From assembly GCA_900095095.1 (NCBI GenBank), contig FMBT01000367.1, forward strand, positions 124,001 through 188,000: a DNA stretch of 64,000 bases. Reading direction: 5' to 3'. The stretch's first letter is position 1, and each line of letters begins with the position of its first letter. A program made the translations under genes and the position numbers. Source of the DNA: Fragilariopsis cylindrus CCMP1102. Its lineage: Eukaryota; Bacillariophyta; Bacillariophyceae; Bacillariales; Bacillariaceae. The notes under the pieces were generated by a model, which was not told the DNA's origin, ran no database searches, and saw nothing but the letters and a program-made list of their open reading frames with translations. This document shows positions 20,690 to 31,175 of this stretch, one piece after another.

Positions 20690-21690
20690 GTACTTCTTTA
20701 TGAATGAATTTGATTGAGTAGCTAGTAGGTAATCCTTTTTTAAATGTGGTTGACTGTATACAACTGCAACAGTTAGTGGTTGAGATTTTACTGTTAAATG
20801 TGTGGGATATTTTGGTGTGCAATTCCTGTAAACTTCTGCATGCCATGTAAAGTTGGTACAATAGTAATATTGATTTGTGGTCCACTCTTGCTGACACATG
20901 AGTAAACAGGTTCATTGTGTAACAACAACAACAACTGTATTTATTGATTTTCCGAATTTACTGTCCACTCATTGATTTTAAGGTAAAGGGCTGGGCAACA
21001 CTATTGCTGTTCTGTCTCACTGGTAGGTCCACTCCTGCTGCAAGCTGGCTTATTCATTTCTGCTGTTGACCAAACAATATGCAACAACATAGTACCAGAA
21101 CTACTGGTGTGTGTGACATTTGTTGTTTTGCACTTTTTGCACTTCTTGTAAGCTTTTGCATGTAGTAAAGGTGGTATATTGTTATGCCACTGGGGGCGGA
21201 TCCACATCCACTCCTGAAGCATGTGCATACAGTTTCAATGGCTGTCAGCCAAATCAAACCAACAACAAGAACTGCCTTTGTTGGCTTCATGTTGTAAACT
21301 TCTGCATATGTGCAGCAGGTTGTGTGTATTATGTTGTATGGAGAAAGATCTATATATGACAGCAATATTGGTGTGACATCAACTACTGTTATATACCCAT
21401 TCCTATTGTATGCTGATCTTTATTTCAACAACCAAACAAAGATATGAAACAACAACAGGAACTACTTCTGTATGCATTTTCTGTGTAAAGCTTGTATTGA
21501 GATGCAAACGGCAATAATATCGGCATATCACTAGTAGATTCACCCCTGATGTATAGTAATGGTAACAAGAACTGCTATGAAATGATGTGTTTGCAGTGCA
21601 CTCCTTATAAAATCCTTCATGTAAAGGTATATCATCATCATCATCATCATCATCGTCAGTAGTAAGTTGATTTATTTTTGCTGCATGCTT
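20690..21690. repeat. degenerate tandem repeats, period roughly 150-190 bp
   Basis: About six units share an ordered set of words: AACAACAACA(G)AACTxCT, then a T/G-rich stretch, then GTAAACTTCTGCAT or variants (near 20828, 21147, 21294, 21485, 21606), then CCACTCxTG. Divergence is high. Open frames across it are by-products of the repeat. It ends in a (ATC)n run at 21630-21650. Confidence 0.45.
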
Positions 21691-22127
21691 ATTCTATGAC
21701 AACATCTTTTTTGCCAAGTCCTCTATCTACAACTAAGGTGTACATACTACATACATGTATGTGTATCTTTATTTACCATACACCTACCTCATTAACTTTT
21801 ACATTTTGAGTATGTGGTTATCTATTGAAATTATCTAACCTGATTGGTTACAAATTTTGGATGATTATCAAACACAATTTGTACTTTCTCTCTTCAGTAG
21901 GTGGAGAAATTATATCTATTCTTCTAGTTGAACCACCATGGAAGGTGTTGTAGGCTCTTCTTTTCTTCTTTCAGCTTCTTTGTGTAATATGGATAATATG
22001 TGTCTCACAAATTGAGCAGCCCCATGCAACAAAAGTCTCCTATTTCCTTGTACTTTGGCAGTTTTTCGTATCATCTATGTAAATATCGAACATAATGTGC
22101 ACCTTCTTTACTTTTTCTTCTAGGTGC
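21691..22127. other. intergenic
   Basis: AT-rich with no recognisable gene. It ends in TTTTTCTTCTAG at 22112-22123, which would serve as a splice acceptor for the relic that follows. Confidence 0.4.
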
Positions 22128-22560
22128 TGCGTACTTGAATGTATATATGGCCGTTATTGAGCTCACAAAGAGCGCTGTTGATTTATGTGAATCGAATAGT
22201 ATTGACACATCAATACTGGCATGGGACCAAGCCTTTGCTCTGTTTTATACATATATGGTACTGAAGTTGAAATTGTTTATGGTATGGCCCATTATTATAA
22301 ATCCACCGCCAGTAAGGTAGTTTCCGGAATATTCATTGAAGGCAAACAACAATTTGATGATGGAGAATGCGAAGATATAACCGCATGCATGTAGTCCAGA
22401 AGATGCAGCAGTCGTCATTCAAGAGAATATGACGTTTGATACAAATTCTCCGAATTTTGCAGCAGTAAAATCTGCAGTTGAAATTAAGTTATGAAAGTAT
22501 GAACCTCGATTGTACGGATGTTGCTGGCCTTATTGACGATGATGGTGAACATCTTTTAAA
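22124..22560 (+). pseudogene. decayed fragment of a secreted-type protein gene
   Basis: Coding-like sequence is spread over several frames. It opens with AAYLNVYMAVIELTKSAVDL and LAWDQAFALFYT. A one-base shift then gives GTEVEIVYGMAHYYKSTASK and a run to a TAG near 22393. Later pieces read FAAVKSAVEIKL and, in another frame, SYESMNLDCTDVAGL. The signatures LAWDxAxAxY and CxDVxGL in this order resemble a family of secreted diatom proteins I recall from iron or CO2 stress studies, but I cannot name it securely. At least three breaks and no start codon indicate a non-functional relic of a host gene. Confidence 0.4.
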
Positions 22561-22762
22561 AAGCGATTCTAGTGGATTTCGTTCTTGGGCTTGCTCGATC
22601 CGTTGTCTTTGCCACCGCTGCGGTTACCCTTTTAAAAAAGCGGACATATATTCGCTGTTTCCTTCTCTCTTTTTTTTCAGAGAACATCATCTTTCTGCTA
22701 ATGGCTGTTTAATAAAATAATTAAATTTATCTTAAAGTTATGATCTAGTAGTACAACTACTA

Positions 22763-23509
22763 TCCCTTAATGAACTGAGGTTAGGGGCCTTATACGGGCC
22801 CATAACGTGCGAAATAATCAAAAAAATCGAGTAAATTAGCACGATAAATAAGGAAAAATAGCAATTCAGAGGGCATAATAATCAAAAAATACGGTAAATT
22901 ATTTTTTCAGTCCGACTGAAATCTCTCCACTAAATCTGTACCAATACAAAACCACATACATTATAGATAGCTCTTGATGTCAGCTTTCCATAATATTTTA
23001 CTTGTAACAATCCAATGGTTTGAATTGATTTTAGCCGATCTCTAAAAGGGGCTAGAAATACTATTTAACAGTTTTTTTTTTAAATTGCGCGCGGACTGAT
23101 TTTTTAAACATTTTCGGCCTTCTAACGACCTTACAAGACTGGGCTGTATTTGCATCCCAACCAATCGGATTGTTACAAGTAAAATATTTATGGAAAGCTG
23201 ACATCAAGTGCTATCTATTGATATATTGGTTCAGTTAGTCATGTAAAGTGTTATCTATTTTTCGAACAGCCCAAAAATAAAAGCTGAAATCGCCCAAAAA
23301 AATATATTAAATGCCCCTTATAGAGATCGGCTTAAAATCAATTCTACCAATTGGATTGTTACAACTAACTCATCTATGGAAAGCTGATATCAAGAGCTAT
23401 CTAATGATGTATGTGGTTGTCATAGGGTACAGATTTAGTGGAGAGATTTCAGTCGGAAATAATTCGTGCGCGTTAAGGGCCGCTATACGGCCCTTAGTCT
23501 ATTAAGGGA
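22763..23509. mobile_element. fold-back (long inverted repeat) element, 747 bp, TA-flanked
   Basis: The two outer arms, about 290 and 260 bp, are inverted copies at roughly 80-85 percent identity. The left arm starts TCCCTTAAT (22763) and the right arm ends ATTAAGGGA (23509), each with TA outside. Shared landmarks include GACTGAAATCTCTCCACTAA, ACCACATACAT, GATAGCTCTTGAT and AGCCGATCTCTA. The centre holds a further partial copy (about 23155-23220) in right-arm orientation. Palindromic GGGCCxTATACGGGCCC-like words sit near both ends. No transposase frame. Structure suggests a non-autonomous TA-target element. Confidence 0.65.
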
Positions 23510-23798
23510 TAGATAAGCAAGTAAACACTTGATGAGAACGAACAGAAAGAAGCAGCATTTTTGGAATAGTGTATACACGTCATTAGCGGATAAAGTCGCC
23601 ACAAGTATGCACCACTGACATGTTAGCCATATAAAACAATGAGATGAATGTAAATAAAAACGTTCATGATAGCAGACTAAATGTTTATATGTTATCTATG
23701 ATGTAGACGCTATGACTGGCCCTTACTATTTTTTCAATATGGTGTGTTACACCATTAAATTCCCCTAATACTGACTGATGTCAATGGTTTGCTAATTT
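23510..23798. other. intergenic
   Basis: AT-rich 3' flank of the RRNS protein gene. No feature is supported. Confidence 0.5.
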
Positions 23799-24470
23799 TT
23801 AAGAGATTGTACTCAAATCAGTAGCGATTTGAGATAATTGCTGAATATCTCGAATAACGACTGAGTTTCTCCGTGCATATTTCATCCTTTTCATCCTTTT
23901 CGGGCTGTTGTTACTCCTCTGGTAATTATCATCGCAACGTCGTTGAGTAGAAGTAGAAACTATCTCATTATGTGAATCGTCATTAACGATTCGTATCTTT
24001 CTTTTTAGTGATGACCTCGCGGTAGATGCTGTACTAGTACTATCAAATGTTGTTGATGTCATTATTGATGACGATAACGATGATGCTATTGGGAATGACG
24101 TTGTTGATGCAGTGACTGTCGCATCCTCTTCTTGCTCTTGGTCTTCCGATGACATCATTTCACATGATCGATCAAAATGTTCCAGCAATTGATCTAACGA
24201 CGTATGGTTCTTGTGGAGTACACCTAAGTCTGCAGCGATCGTCGTTGACAAACTATTCCTGTTGCGAAAATAAGAAGTAGGAAGAAATCGCAACGAGACT
24301 GGTAATGCATTCTTATCTTCGAGACGACGAGGGGGCTGATATTGCTCCCGCTGCTGCTGTCGTTTGTGTACAATACATGTGTTATATGTACTCTCAATTT
24401 TCTCATAATTAGTCTTCTCAAGTATCGAGGCATTTGCAGCTATGAAGGTATTCATTTGAAGAGAAGTCAT
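23799..24470 (-). CDS. Ser/Thr-rich basic protein with C-terminal RRNSVVIRD motif (paralog A)
   Basis: 223 residues. A polar N-terminal half contains NALPVSLRFLPTSYF and a short helix, TSLDQLLEHFDRSCEM (about 91-106). A long Ser/Thr linker is followed by a basic region, SPKRMKRMKYARRNS, which would serve as a nuclear signal. The C-terminus is RRNSVVIRDIQQLSQIATDL. The same ending and the SL-xLL helix recur in the gene at 25685, 1.2 kb upstream on the same strand, so the two are tandem paralogs. RRNS is a canonical basophilic kinase site (R-R-x-S); phosphorylation is inference. Intronless; function unknown. Confidence 0.7.
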   Translation of the reverse strand: MTSLQMNTFIAANASILEKTNYEKIESTYNTCIVHKRQQQREQYQPPRRLEDKNALPVSLRFLPTSYFRNRNSLSTTIAADLGVLHKNHTSLDQLLEHFDRSCEMMSSEDQEQEEDATVTASTTSFPIASSLSSSIMTSTTFDSTSTASTARSSLKRKIRIVNDDSHNEIVSTSTQRRCDDNYQRSNNSPKRMKRMKYARRNSVVIRDIQQLSQIATDLSTIS

Positions 24471-25684
24471 TGGAATAGAATAAGGAATGATAACTGGAAA
24501 ATGTACTTTTTTTTTATTATGTGACGTTCAAATATCAGATAAATAATAAATATAATTTTGAAAAACGATAATTTCTCGGTCCAATAATAATGAACAGAGT
24601 GATCGAACGAATCGTCATCAAGATTGGAGCGGAGTTGAATGCATTATTCGTGATGCATGCCGTTATTGTATGACGATAAGACATTTGAAATGCCAGCATG
24701 GTTGGTAGTGTAGTGTAGATTTATTAATTAATTGTATAATGAAAGCTACCACGACTTGTCGCGCTATCAGTATAATTACGAAGCAAATCTCACGATTGAA
24801 TTGAATGTGTGAATTGAATTTCGAACAAAGAAAAAAACGCGAATGATAACTTTCGCCACACGACTGACTTATAAGGCCCAGAGAGACGTGTACAAATCAT
24901 TACCCAGGAGGGCGCGAGTAAAAAGTAAAAATCAAGAGGGTACTTTCTGGGGTATGTAAAACAACGCAAGTTGCTATTAACAAAAACACGCGACTTTTAG
25001 ACTGTCACAGTTCCATTTATGCCTTGTTATAGGGAAGAACTGCGAATATAGAAAATGGTAGAATTCCATAGAAATACTGCATACATGGTTAATCGTGATG
25101 TTCTATTTCTCTTCAAAATAACACCCTTGGTCCTGTATAAATAAATAAATTATGGCAACGTAAGGCGCGACAACTGTATGCGAGAACAATAAATGGAACA
25201 CTGCCCAATGTTCCATTGCAAAACAAATATAATTTATTTCATCACGTGACAAGCGAATGTTACCCATATTTCGCTCATTACATTTCTACTGTAAAAATGA
25301 TGGAACACCTCCCCCCGGTACTGAATTACTGTCTCTTTCGAGTGTTATCTGAACGAACAACCAATTATGTCAGAGATCAACAGTCAACATATATGGTGCT
25401 AAACTAACTAGCTATGGACGTTGAATGATACCTCTCGAAAATGCGATCAGAAACGTGTCTACTTTTTTCCTATCATCTTACTATATACGATCAAAATAGA
25501 TAAAGCTAGATTAACGAAGTATATCAATAATATGTTCTGACATTTTATATGGAATCTTAATTTTATATACAATATTACTCTTCCTTTATCCCCCTCAACC
25601 TGATTTTATGTAATAACCTCTTTATAAATAGTATGTATTTTATGGAAGTGCTTCTTCTTCTTCTTCGTTGTGAATTTTCGTGAT
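24471..25684. other. intergenic between tandem paralogs
   Basis: About 1.2 kb of AT-rich DNA. The promoter of paralog A must lie here. No repeats or gene frames are convincing. Confidence 0.5.
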
Positions 25685-26311
25685 TTAGTTTTTCATTAGA
25701 TCAGTTATTCTTGACAGCTGTGCAACATCTCGAATAACAACTGAATTCCGTCGTTGTACTTTTCTCCTTTTCTGTTTCTTCCGGTTCTTGTCGATGCTTT
25801 TATCTTGTTTATTATTATTATTATTATTATTAGCAGCAGACGTTGCCGACGAGGAGGAAGAATATTGATAATGCTTATTAGTCGACTCGTCATGATCGCA
25901 GACAAATCGAACATTTCTTTTTTTTGAGGACGTTAATATTGGTTTCGCTTCTGTTGGAACCAATGTCGCTGTTGATAACCTATATAATTCTTTTGATAAT
26001 GATGCTGGTAATAATGTATTTTCATCTTTATCATCATCATCATCCAGTAGTTTCTCTAACGAACTGTAGTGCTCGTTGATATCAAATATACTACTGTTAC
26101 TAGTACTAGCCGACGACGATGTCACAATAGGCAGCGAATGTAATAATGAAGGCAATCTGTTACAATCACAACGGGGAGTATGTGTAGGTTCGTGTTTGCT
26201 CATCATTGCCTTCTTAATACGAGCCGAAGTTTTAGCATTTGTCTTGTTGGTGAGACTTGTGGAAGTTTTGTTAGTAGTTGTTGTTGTAGAATTCATCTTT
26301 GTCAAGTGCAT
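25685..26311 (-). CDS. Ser/Asn-rich basic protein with C-terminal RRNSVVIRD motif (paralog B)
   Basis: 208 residues. The N-terminus is Thr/Lys-rich, with CDCNRLPSLLHSLP near residue 50. A short helix, HYSSLEKLLDDDDD (about 81-94), matches the SLDQLLEHFD helix of paralog A. A Ser/Asn-rich linker with an Asn run is followed by a strongly basic stretch (KNRKKQKRRKVQRRNS). The C-terminus RRNSVVIRDVAQLSRITDL is nearly identical to paralog A. The conserved tail amid otherwise diverged low-complexity sequence suggests the tail and the short helix are the functional parts. A nuclear regulator is a reasonable guess; the sequence does not prove it. Confidence 0.7.
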   Translation of the reverse strand: MHLTKMNSTTTTTNKTSTSLTNKTNAKTSARIKKAMMSKHEPTHTPRCDCNRLPSLLHSLPIVTSSSASTSNSSIFDINEHYSSLEKLLDDDDDKDENTLLPASLSKELYRLSTATLVPTEAKPILTSSKKRNVRFVCDHDESTNKHYQYSSSSSATSAANNNNNNNKQDKSIDKNRKKQKRRKVQRRNSVVIRDVAQLSRITDLMKN

Positions 26312-27621
26312 TATTTTACTTTTATGGTTTATTTTAGATAGTTATAATAGTATTAATTTTTGTTTTATGGTAACATGTATAAACCACAAATTCCGTAATG
26401 AATACTGTATACAAGGAGAATTGTATTGCTATTATATTTTGATCAGGTCATATTTGTGTGATTGAAAAGAACCACATGGAAGACACTACGTGGATGGGAT
26501 TGAATAAATGACAATTCTTCTTAGTTTGCGATCAGAACTTCTTCTAAATGCATGACACTTTTGTTGTATTTGCATATTTCTGAGTTGTATGTGTTTGAGA
26601 ATTGTATGCCAAATATTTTAGTCGTAATTCTTAATTGTACTTTTTCCGAACCGCATGTTTCTCTGTTTTTGTTTTCTAGCTTCAGTATTGATAAATAATA
26701 TTATGTCGATGTAACACGTTGGGCTTTTCTTTCATAATAATTTTTTATCATTCGAGTTCGTAAGTAAAGTAAGTCCATAAGAAGTTACTTTGCTACTGTA
26801 GAGAGCGTGATACAGTACATTAAGTAAAAAAATTGACTCAATCGACTCTAAATCTGTGACTGAATTTCTATCTTACTGTCGTTGTATTACAAATTTGTGC
26901 ATACGTACTGAAGCACGTACTTCCTCCAGCGAGCGCTTATTGACCGTGCGCTATCGCTTAAAAATTTAGCGTGTGTTATTAAGACGTTCAACGGTCAATC
27001 TTGATTTTTTAAACGTGCATTTCACACATGCTAATTTGGTCTATCAGATTGCCTATTTCAGCTAGGGTAAAACCTTATGGATGTTGATATATGAAAGCTG
27101 TGTAGAATAATAGTTTAGATGGAACCTTCAAATTTTGAAAGAAATTGTCTTTTGATAGAGTTGTACACAGTTGAATGATGTATAGTTTACTAGTATTTGC
27201 TAGTTTTTTTTAGGCATTATTTAGTTTTTTGACTAATATTGTGTTAATTACACGCTAAATTTTTACGCCATAGCGCGCGGTCAATAAGCGCTCGCTGGAG
27301 GAAGTAACAAGATCCACTCATCTCTCTCACTTTGTTGGAAAATCATGCAATCATTTATTCTTACGCCTTGATTCGACTCTACTCGACTCATTGGACTCGA
27401 AATCTGTGACTGAATTTCTTCACATCATTTGTGCATGCAAGACTGACGCACGTACGTAAGATCCAATCATCACTCGCACATCAGCAAAAAATCGTTTTTT
27501 GTCTTATTCGCTCATCGGCAATTGAAATTTGCAACGACACAAATCAAAACAATTTTTTTTGAATACACACAAGAGATTATTGCGTATATACTATACAATA
27601 GAATAGCCGCCAGTGCTGACG
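26312..27621. other. intergenic containing a MITE
   Basis: AT-rich spacer. The TA-flanked inverted-repeat element occupies 26920-27304. Short duplicated words surround it: GACTCxAAATCTGTGACTGA occurs at about 26843 and 27395. No gene is seen. Confidence 0.5.
26920..27304. mobile_element. MITE family 1, copy 1 (385 bp)
   Basis: Terminal inverted repeats of about 60 bp begin CTTCCTCCAGCGAGC at 26920 and end with its complement at 27304. They share GCTTATTGACCG, GCGCTAT and TAAAAATTTAGCGTGT inward. The flanks are TA on both sides. The interior is non-coding. The same termini bound the element at 34157-34329. Confidence 0.75.
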
Positions 27622-29857
27622 ATGAAACAACAACACCAACAACAAATGACGCCGTCGTCGTCGTCGTCCCGCCTAGTACTAGTACTAGTACTGGGACTAG
27701 TATCCGTTTTCTGCTTGATGACAGCAGTACAAGTCCCGATGGTGGAAGCGTTCACAAGTCCTCAACGGCATCATCGATCTATTACTAGTACTACTGCTGC
27801 TGCTGGTAGTGTCATTTCCAGTAGTAGTAGTAGTAGTAGTAGTTCGAAGAGTATTAGGAAGACGACAACATCATTATCGGTTGTTTATCTTACAGCAGAC
27901 AGCAGCAGCAAAAGTAAAAGGTCTACGACGTCGACGACGACGTCGACGAAGACTACAAATGAAGTACCAATATTTGATTTTACTACAAATACAAACTCAG
28001 AAGAAACAAGAAGTAGTAAAAGTGATGTATTAAAATTTGATAGAATTGATGATGCAATTATGGGTGGAATCAGTACATCCCAATTACGTCAAGTAGTAAT
28101 TAAAAAAGATGACAATAAGAATCTAGTTGATGATGGTTCAGGTAATAATTATGCAAGTTGGTCCGGTGTCTGTCGTTTAGATGGTGGTGGGTTTTGTGGT
28201 ACTAGAACATTACCATTTAAAGATGGTAGACCACTGGTTGTTCAAAATCAAAATGGTTTTTATCTAAAATTACGATTAGACAGTGATAATGAACCAGAAC
28301 GTCGTGTCTGGAAAATGACGACTAGAACACAAAATATACAAACCTCGGAACAAGTCTATCAATCTTCATTCGTAATACCAAAAAGACGCGTTGAAAAGGA
28401 AACAGAAGCAGAAAAAGAAAATGAAGACAAAACTACTACAACTACTGTTGACGAATTAGAATCATCAGCTGCAATGATGGACTTAAGTAATCTTATTATA
28501 CCTAATAGTAAAAAGAAACAACAACTAAATGCTGCTGCTACTGCTACTGCTGCTGATGATGATGAAAGTAAAGAAGATGTTACTAAATATTGGAGTACAA
28601 TATATGTACCCTTTTCCAGTTTTATACAAGTACGTGGACCAAGAATTGTTGAAAATGGACCACCATTAGATGTTAGTAATGGTATATATCAAATTGGTTT
28701 ATCATTAAGTAAATTTCAAATCCAAAAAAATGTTACTCAATTAGATAATTTTCGGGATGGTTATTTTAATTTACATATAAAAGAAATTGGTGTTTATAAT
28801 GCAAATAATGCAAATAATGAACAAATGGATGCAGCAAATGATAATGGTACAAAAACAACAGCAACAGCAACAGCAACAACAGGAGCTGCAAACTTACTAA
28901 CAACACAAACATTAACAAAAGAAGAAGCAAAAAATAAACGACCATTACTATTAAAAATATTAAGTCCAATTGCAACATTATTTTTCAATGAAAAAAGGTA
29001 AGTTTACACTGTTTCACTGTATACTATCTACTGTATAGCTGTTGAGTATTTATTTATGACGTATGATGTATGATATGTTATGTTGTGTTATGTTATGTTG
29101 TGTTGTGTTTACCTGTACCTGTATGTTTCTTTTATTCGTTTTCAACCCAAAACTTGCTTTGATTTGATTTGATTATGTCGACGTACAGTACAGTACCGGT
29201 ACCGGTACATTTGTTGGTTCGTTCGTTCGTATATGCTTTGTCGACGTACCTACGCATATTCGTATATGGACTACTTACTGTATGTATTGAAATGAGCATC
29301 AAAACACGGTATGTTGTTTTATATTTCTTTCGATTGGATTATACTTTATTGGATCTTATATATTTGATCTTATATATTGAATTCTATTGGATTTTATTTG
29401 ATTCCATTCCATTTGATTTGACTTGATTTGAGCGTAACGATAGTCACACACATACACACACATAAAACACAAAACCATTTATATTCTGTTTATGTTGTCT
29501 AATTATCATTTGTCTTTGTTCCTTGTTCCTTTTTTGCTTTAAAAAATAAAAATACTTCTAATATAACAGAAATCGCCGTAAATCAGCCACAAAATATTAC
29601 GGGATAAAAGAGGTTTCTCACGTATGCAAATAGTTAAATTTGGGTTTCAACGTAAAGTAAAAAGTAATGGTATAATTGTTGCATTAGGACAATTTATGAT
29701 TGGTACTGTTTCTGAATTAGCAAGATTTGTATTGTATTGGTCATTACGTATCGGAGTAATAGTTCCAATACAAACAATTCAACGTATAGTAAAACAAATG
29801 TTTTCTACCTTTTTAGTATCATCAACATTTCCAAACCCCTTTGCCGTTAAAAAATAA
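27622..29857 (+). CDS. CIA30-domain protein, probably plastid-targeted, two exons
   Basis: Exon 1 is 27622-28997, a 589-bp intron follows (GTAAGT donor), and exon 2 is 29587-29857, joining in phase 2. The first ATG gives a Gln-rich start, a hydrophobic core (LVLVLVLGLVSVFCLM) and VEA-FTSPQ. A Phe right after the predicted signal cleavage, followed by Ser/Thr/Arg-rich sequence, is the ASAFAP-like pattern that sends diatom proteins into the plastid. The CIA30 (complex I intermediate-associated 30 kDa) domain starts near residue 135 with LKFDRIDDAIMGGISTSQL. It continues through YASWSGVCRLDGGGFCGTRT and GFYLKLRLDSD to VPFSSFIQVRG and YQIGLSLSKF. A charged insert (about 250-310) splits the domain. 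Plant plastids use a CIA30-containing factor, HCF173, for psbA translation, so a plastid assembly or translation role is an inference. Exon 2 encodes a basic, hydrophobic tail (VALGQFMIGTVSELARFVLY). Confidence 0.8.
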
Positions 29858-30249
29858 AGAAGTCAAAATTTGTTGAATAAAATAATAAATAGTAGAACAT
29901 GTTAAAAAGTATAGTTATTAAAATATAAAAAAACCTAAAAAACAACGTTCGGTACAGTACAGTACAGTACAGTATACAGTACCGTATGTTGTGTTGGAAT
30001 GATTTGATTGCAAGCGCCTAAAAAAACGTGTTATGCATTTTTAATTCATTGTCCACTAGGCCAGTTCGTATCGTCTTTGCTTTCTTCGACATAACTCATG
30101 ATAGTTGCGTTGTTTTGACATGCTAAAGTTGGTATCGATGTTACAATCCACGACTGAATTTTCAAACAAGATGGATTGGGCACAATTTTCTCAAAAAGAA
30201 TAACAACAATGCAGATATTTATTACAATGAAGAAGATGGCAATACTGCA
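29858..30249. other. intergenic
   Basis: Contains an ACAGT pentamer run (29952-29976). No gene is recognised. Confidence 0.5.
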
Positions 30250-30672
30250 ATGACGAATAACATCGATAAACAACAGCATAAGCAGTACTTTTATTCAGAA
30301 AAAGATTTAAAGGATCGATACATGGTTCTAGGCGACAATGCCCAAATGGACAAATCCGTGTGCATAATTTTCATACACTATACTGGCTGGGTCCCCAAAC
30401 GATGTGTTTGTACCACTAGTACCAATAATGTTATGAATCATCTTGAAGCGAATGACGCTGTCAATCTCAATACTACAAGCATTCATTTTGCCCACGGAGT
30501 GACTCATTACGGTAGTTTATTTCAAACAACACCATCACAGGACGAAAAAATTGCCATTCTCCGTGATTTGGATCTTTCATTGTACGAAAAGTCCCGTGAA
30601 ATTTTTAGGGAACAGGTTCGTATCGTAGAAGACAAGTACAATATCACGATTTGTGACAAATTACTGGATTAA
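30250..30672 (+). pseudogene. C-terminal remnant, possibly of a sulfotransferase-like protein
   Basis: A 140-codon open frame without low complexity. It includes HYTGWVPKRCVCTTSTNNVM, FAHGVTHYGSLFQTTPSQDE and LDLSLYEKSREIFREQVRIV, and ends YNITICDKL. The closing pattern (Asp, Leu-Tyr, then an acidic-basic helix with IFxxQ) resembles the last helix of Golgi-type sulfotransferases in algae, a weak memory-based match. Neither the 5'-PSB P-loop nor a membrane anchor lies upstream, so this is either a truncated copy or the last exon of a gene whose other exons I cannot find. Confidence 0.35.
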
Positions 30673-31175
30673 AGAAAAGAGAAATTGTTAGTTGATCTTA
30701 ATTTTAATGTATCGAAATTCTTATTTATGATCCTCCCGGTATTATATGGACAGCTATGGCCGCATAGATTAGTTAGTTCTGTACTTATGTTGAAATACCA
30801 AGGAATCAATTTCCTTCACCCGTGTTGATGTATGTAGTCGTCGTCGATATATTTCTTCTTACTGCCGTCGCGTGCGATCAATTTGGGACGTTTTCTCCCT
30901 CTTTTTATATTTGTCCTTCCCCCGAAACCATCTTTTTATTCGTGCGAAAAAATATTTTTCGCGAAATTTTTTCGGGAAGGCCCTATCAAAAGAAACATAA
31001 GATCCTACAGTTACCTACACAGTGCGTGTACAGTGTGCGGAATGGGTTCTGTGTAAAAGAAGAGATTATTAACATCGTCATCATATATCTGATCTTCGCT
31101 CATCTCATCTCATCTCTATCTCTATAAAGTATCTCATAAAACGGAAATTATATAAAGAAAAACAAATAAATAAAT
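30673..31175. other. intergenic; promoter region of the aspartic protease gene
   Basis: No gene. Just before the ATG at 31176 is an A-rich leader with TATATAAA at 31149-31156, too close to the start codon to be a TATA box unless the 5' UTR is very short. Confidence 0.45.
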
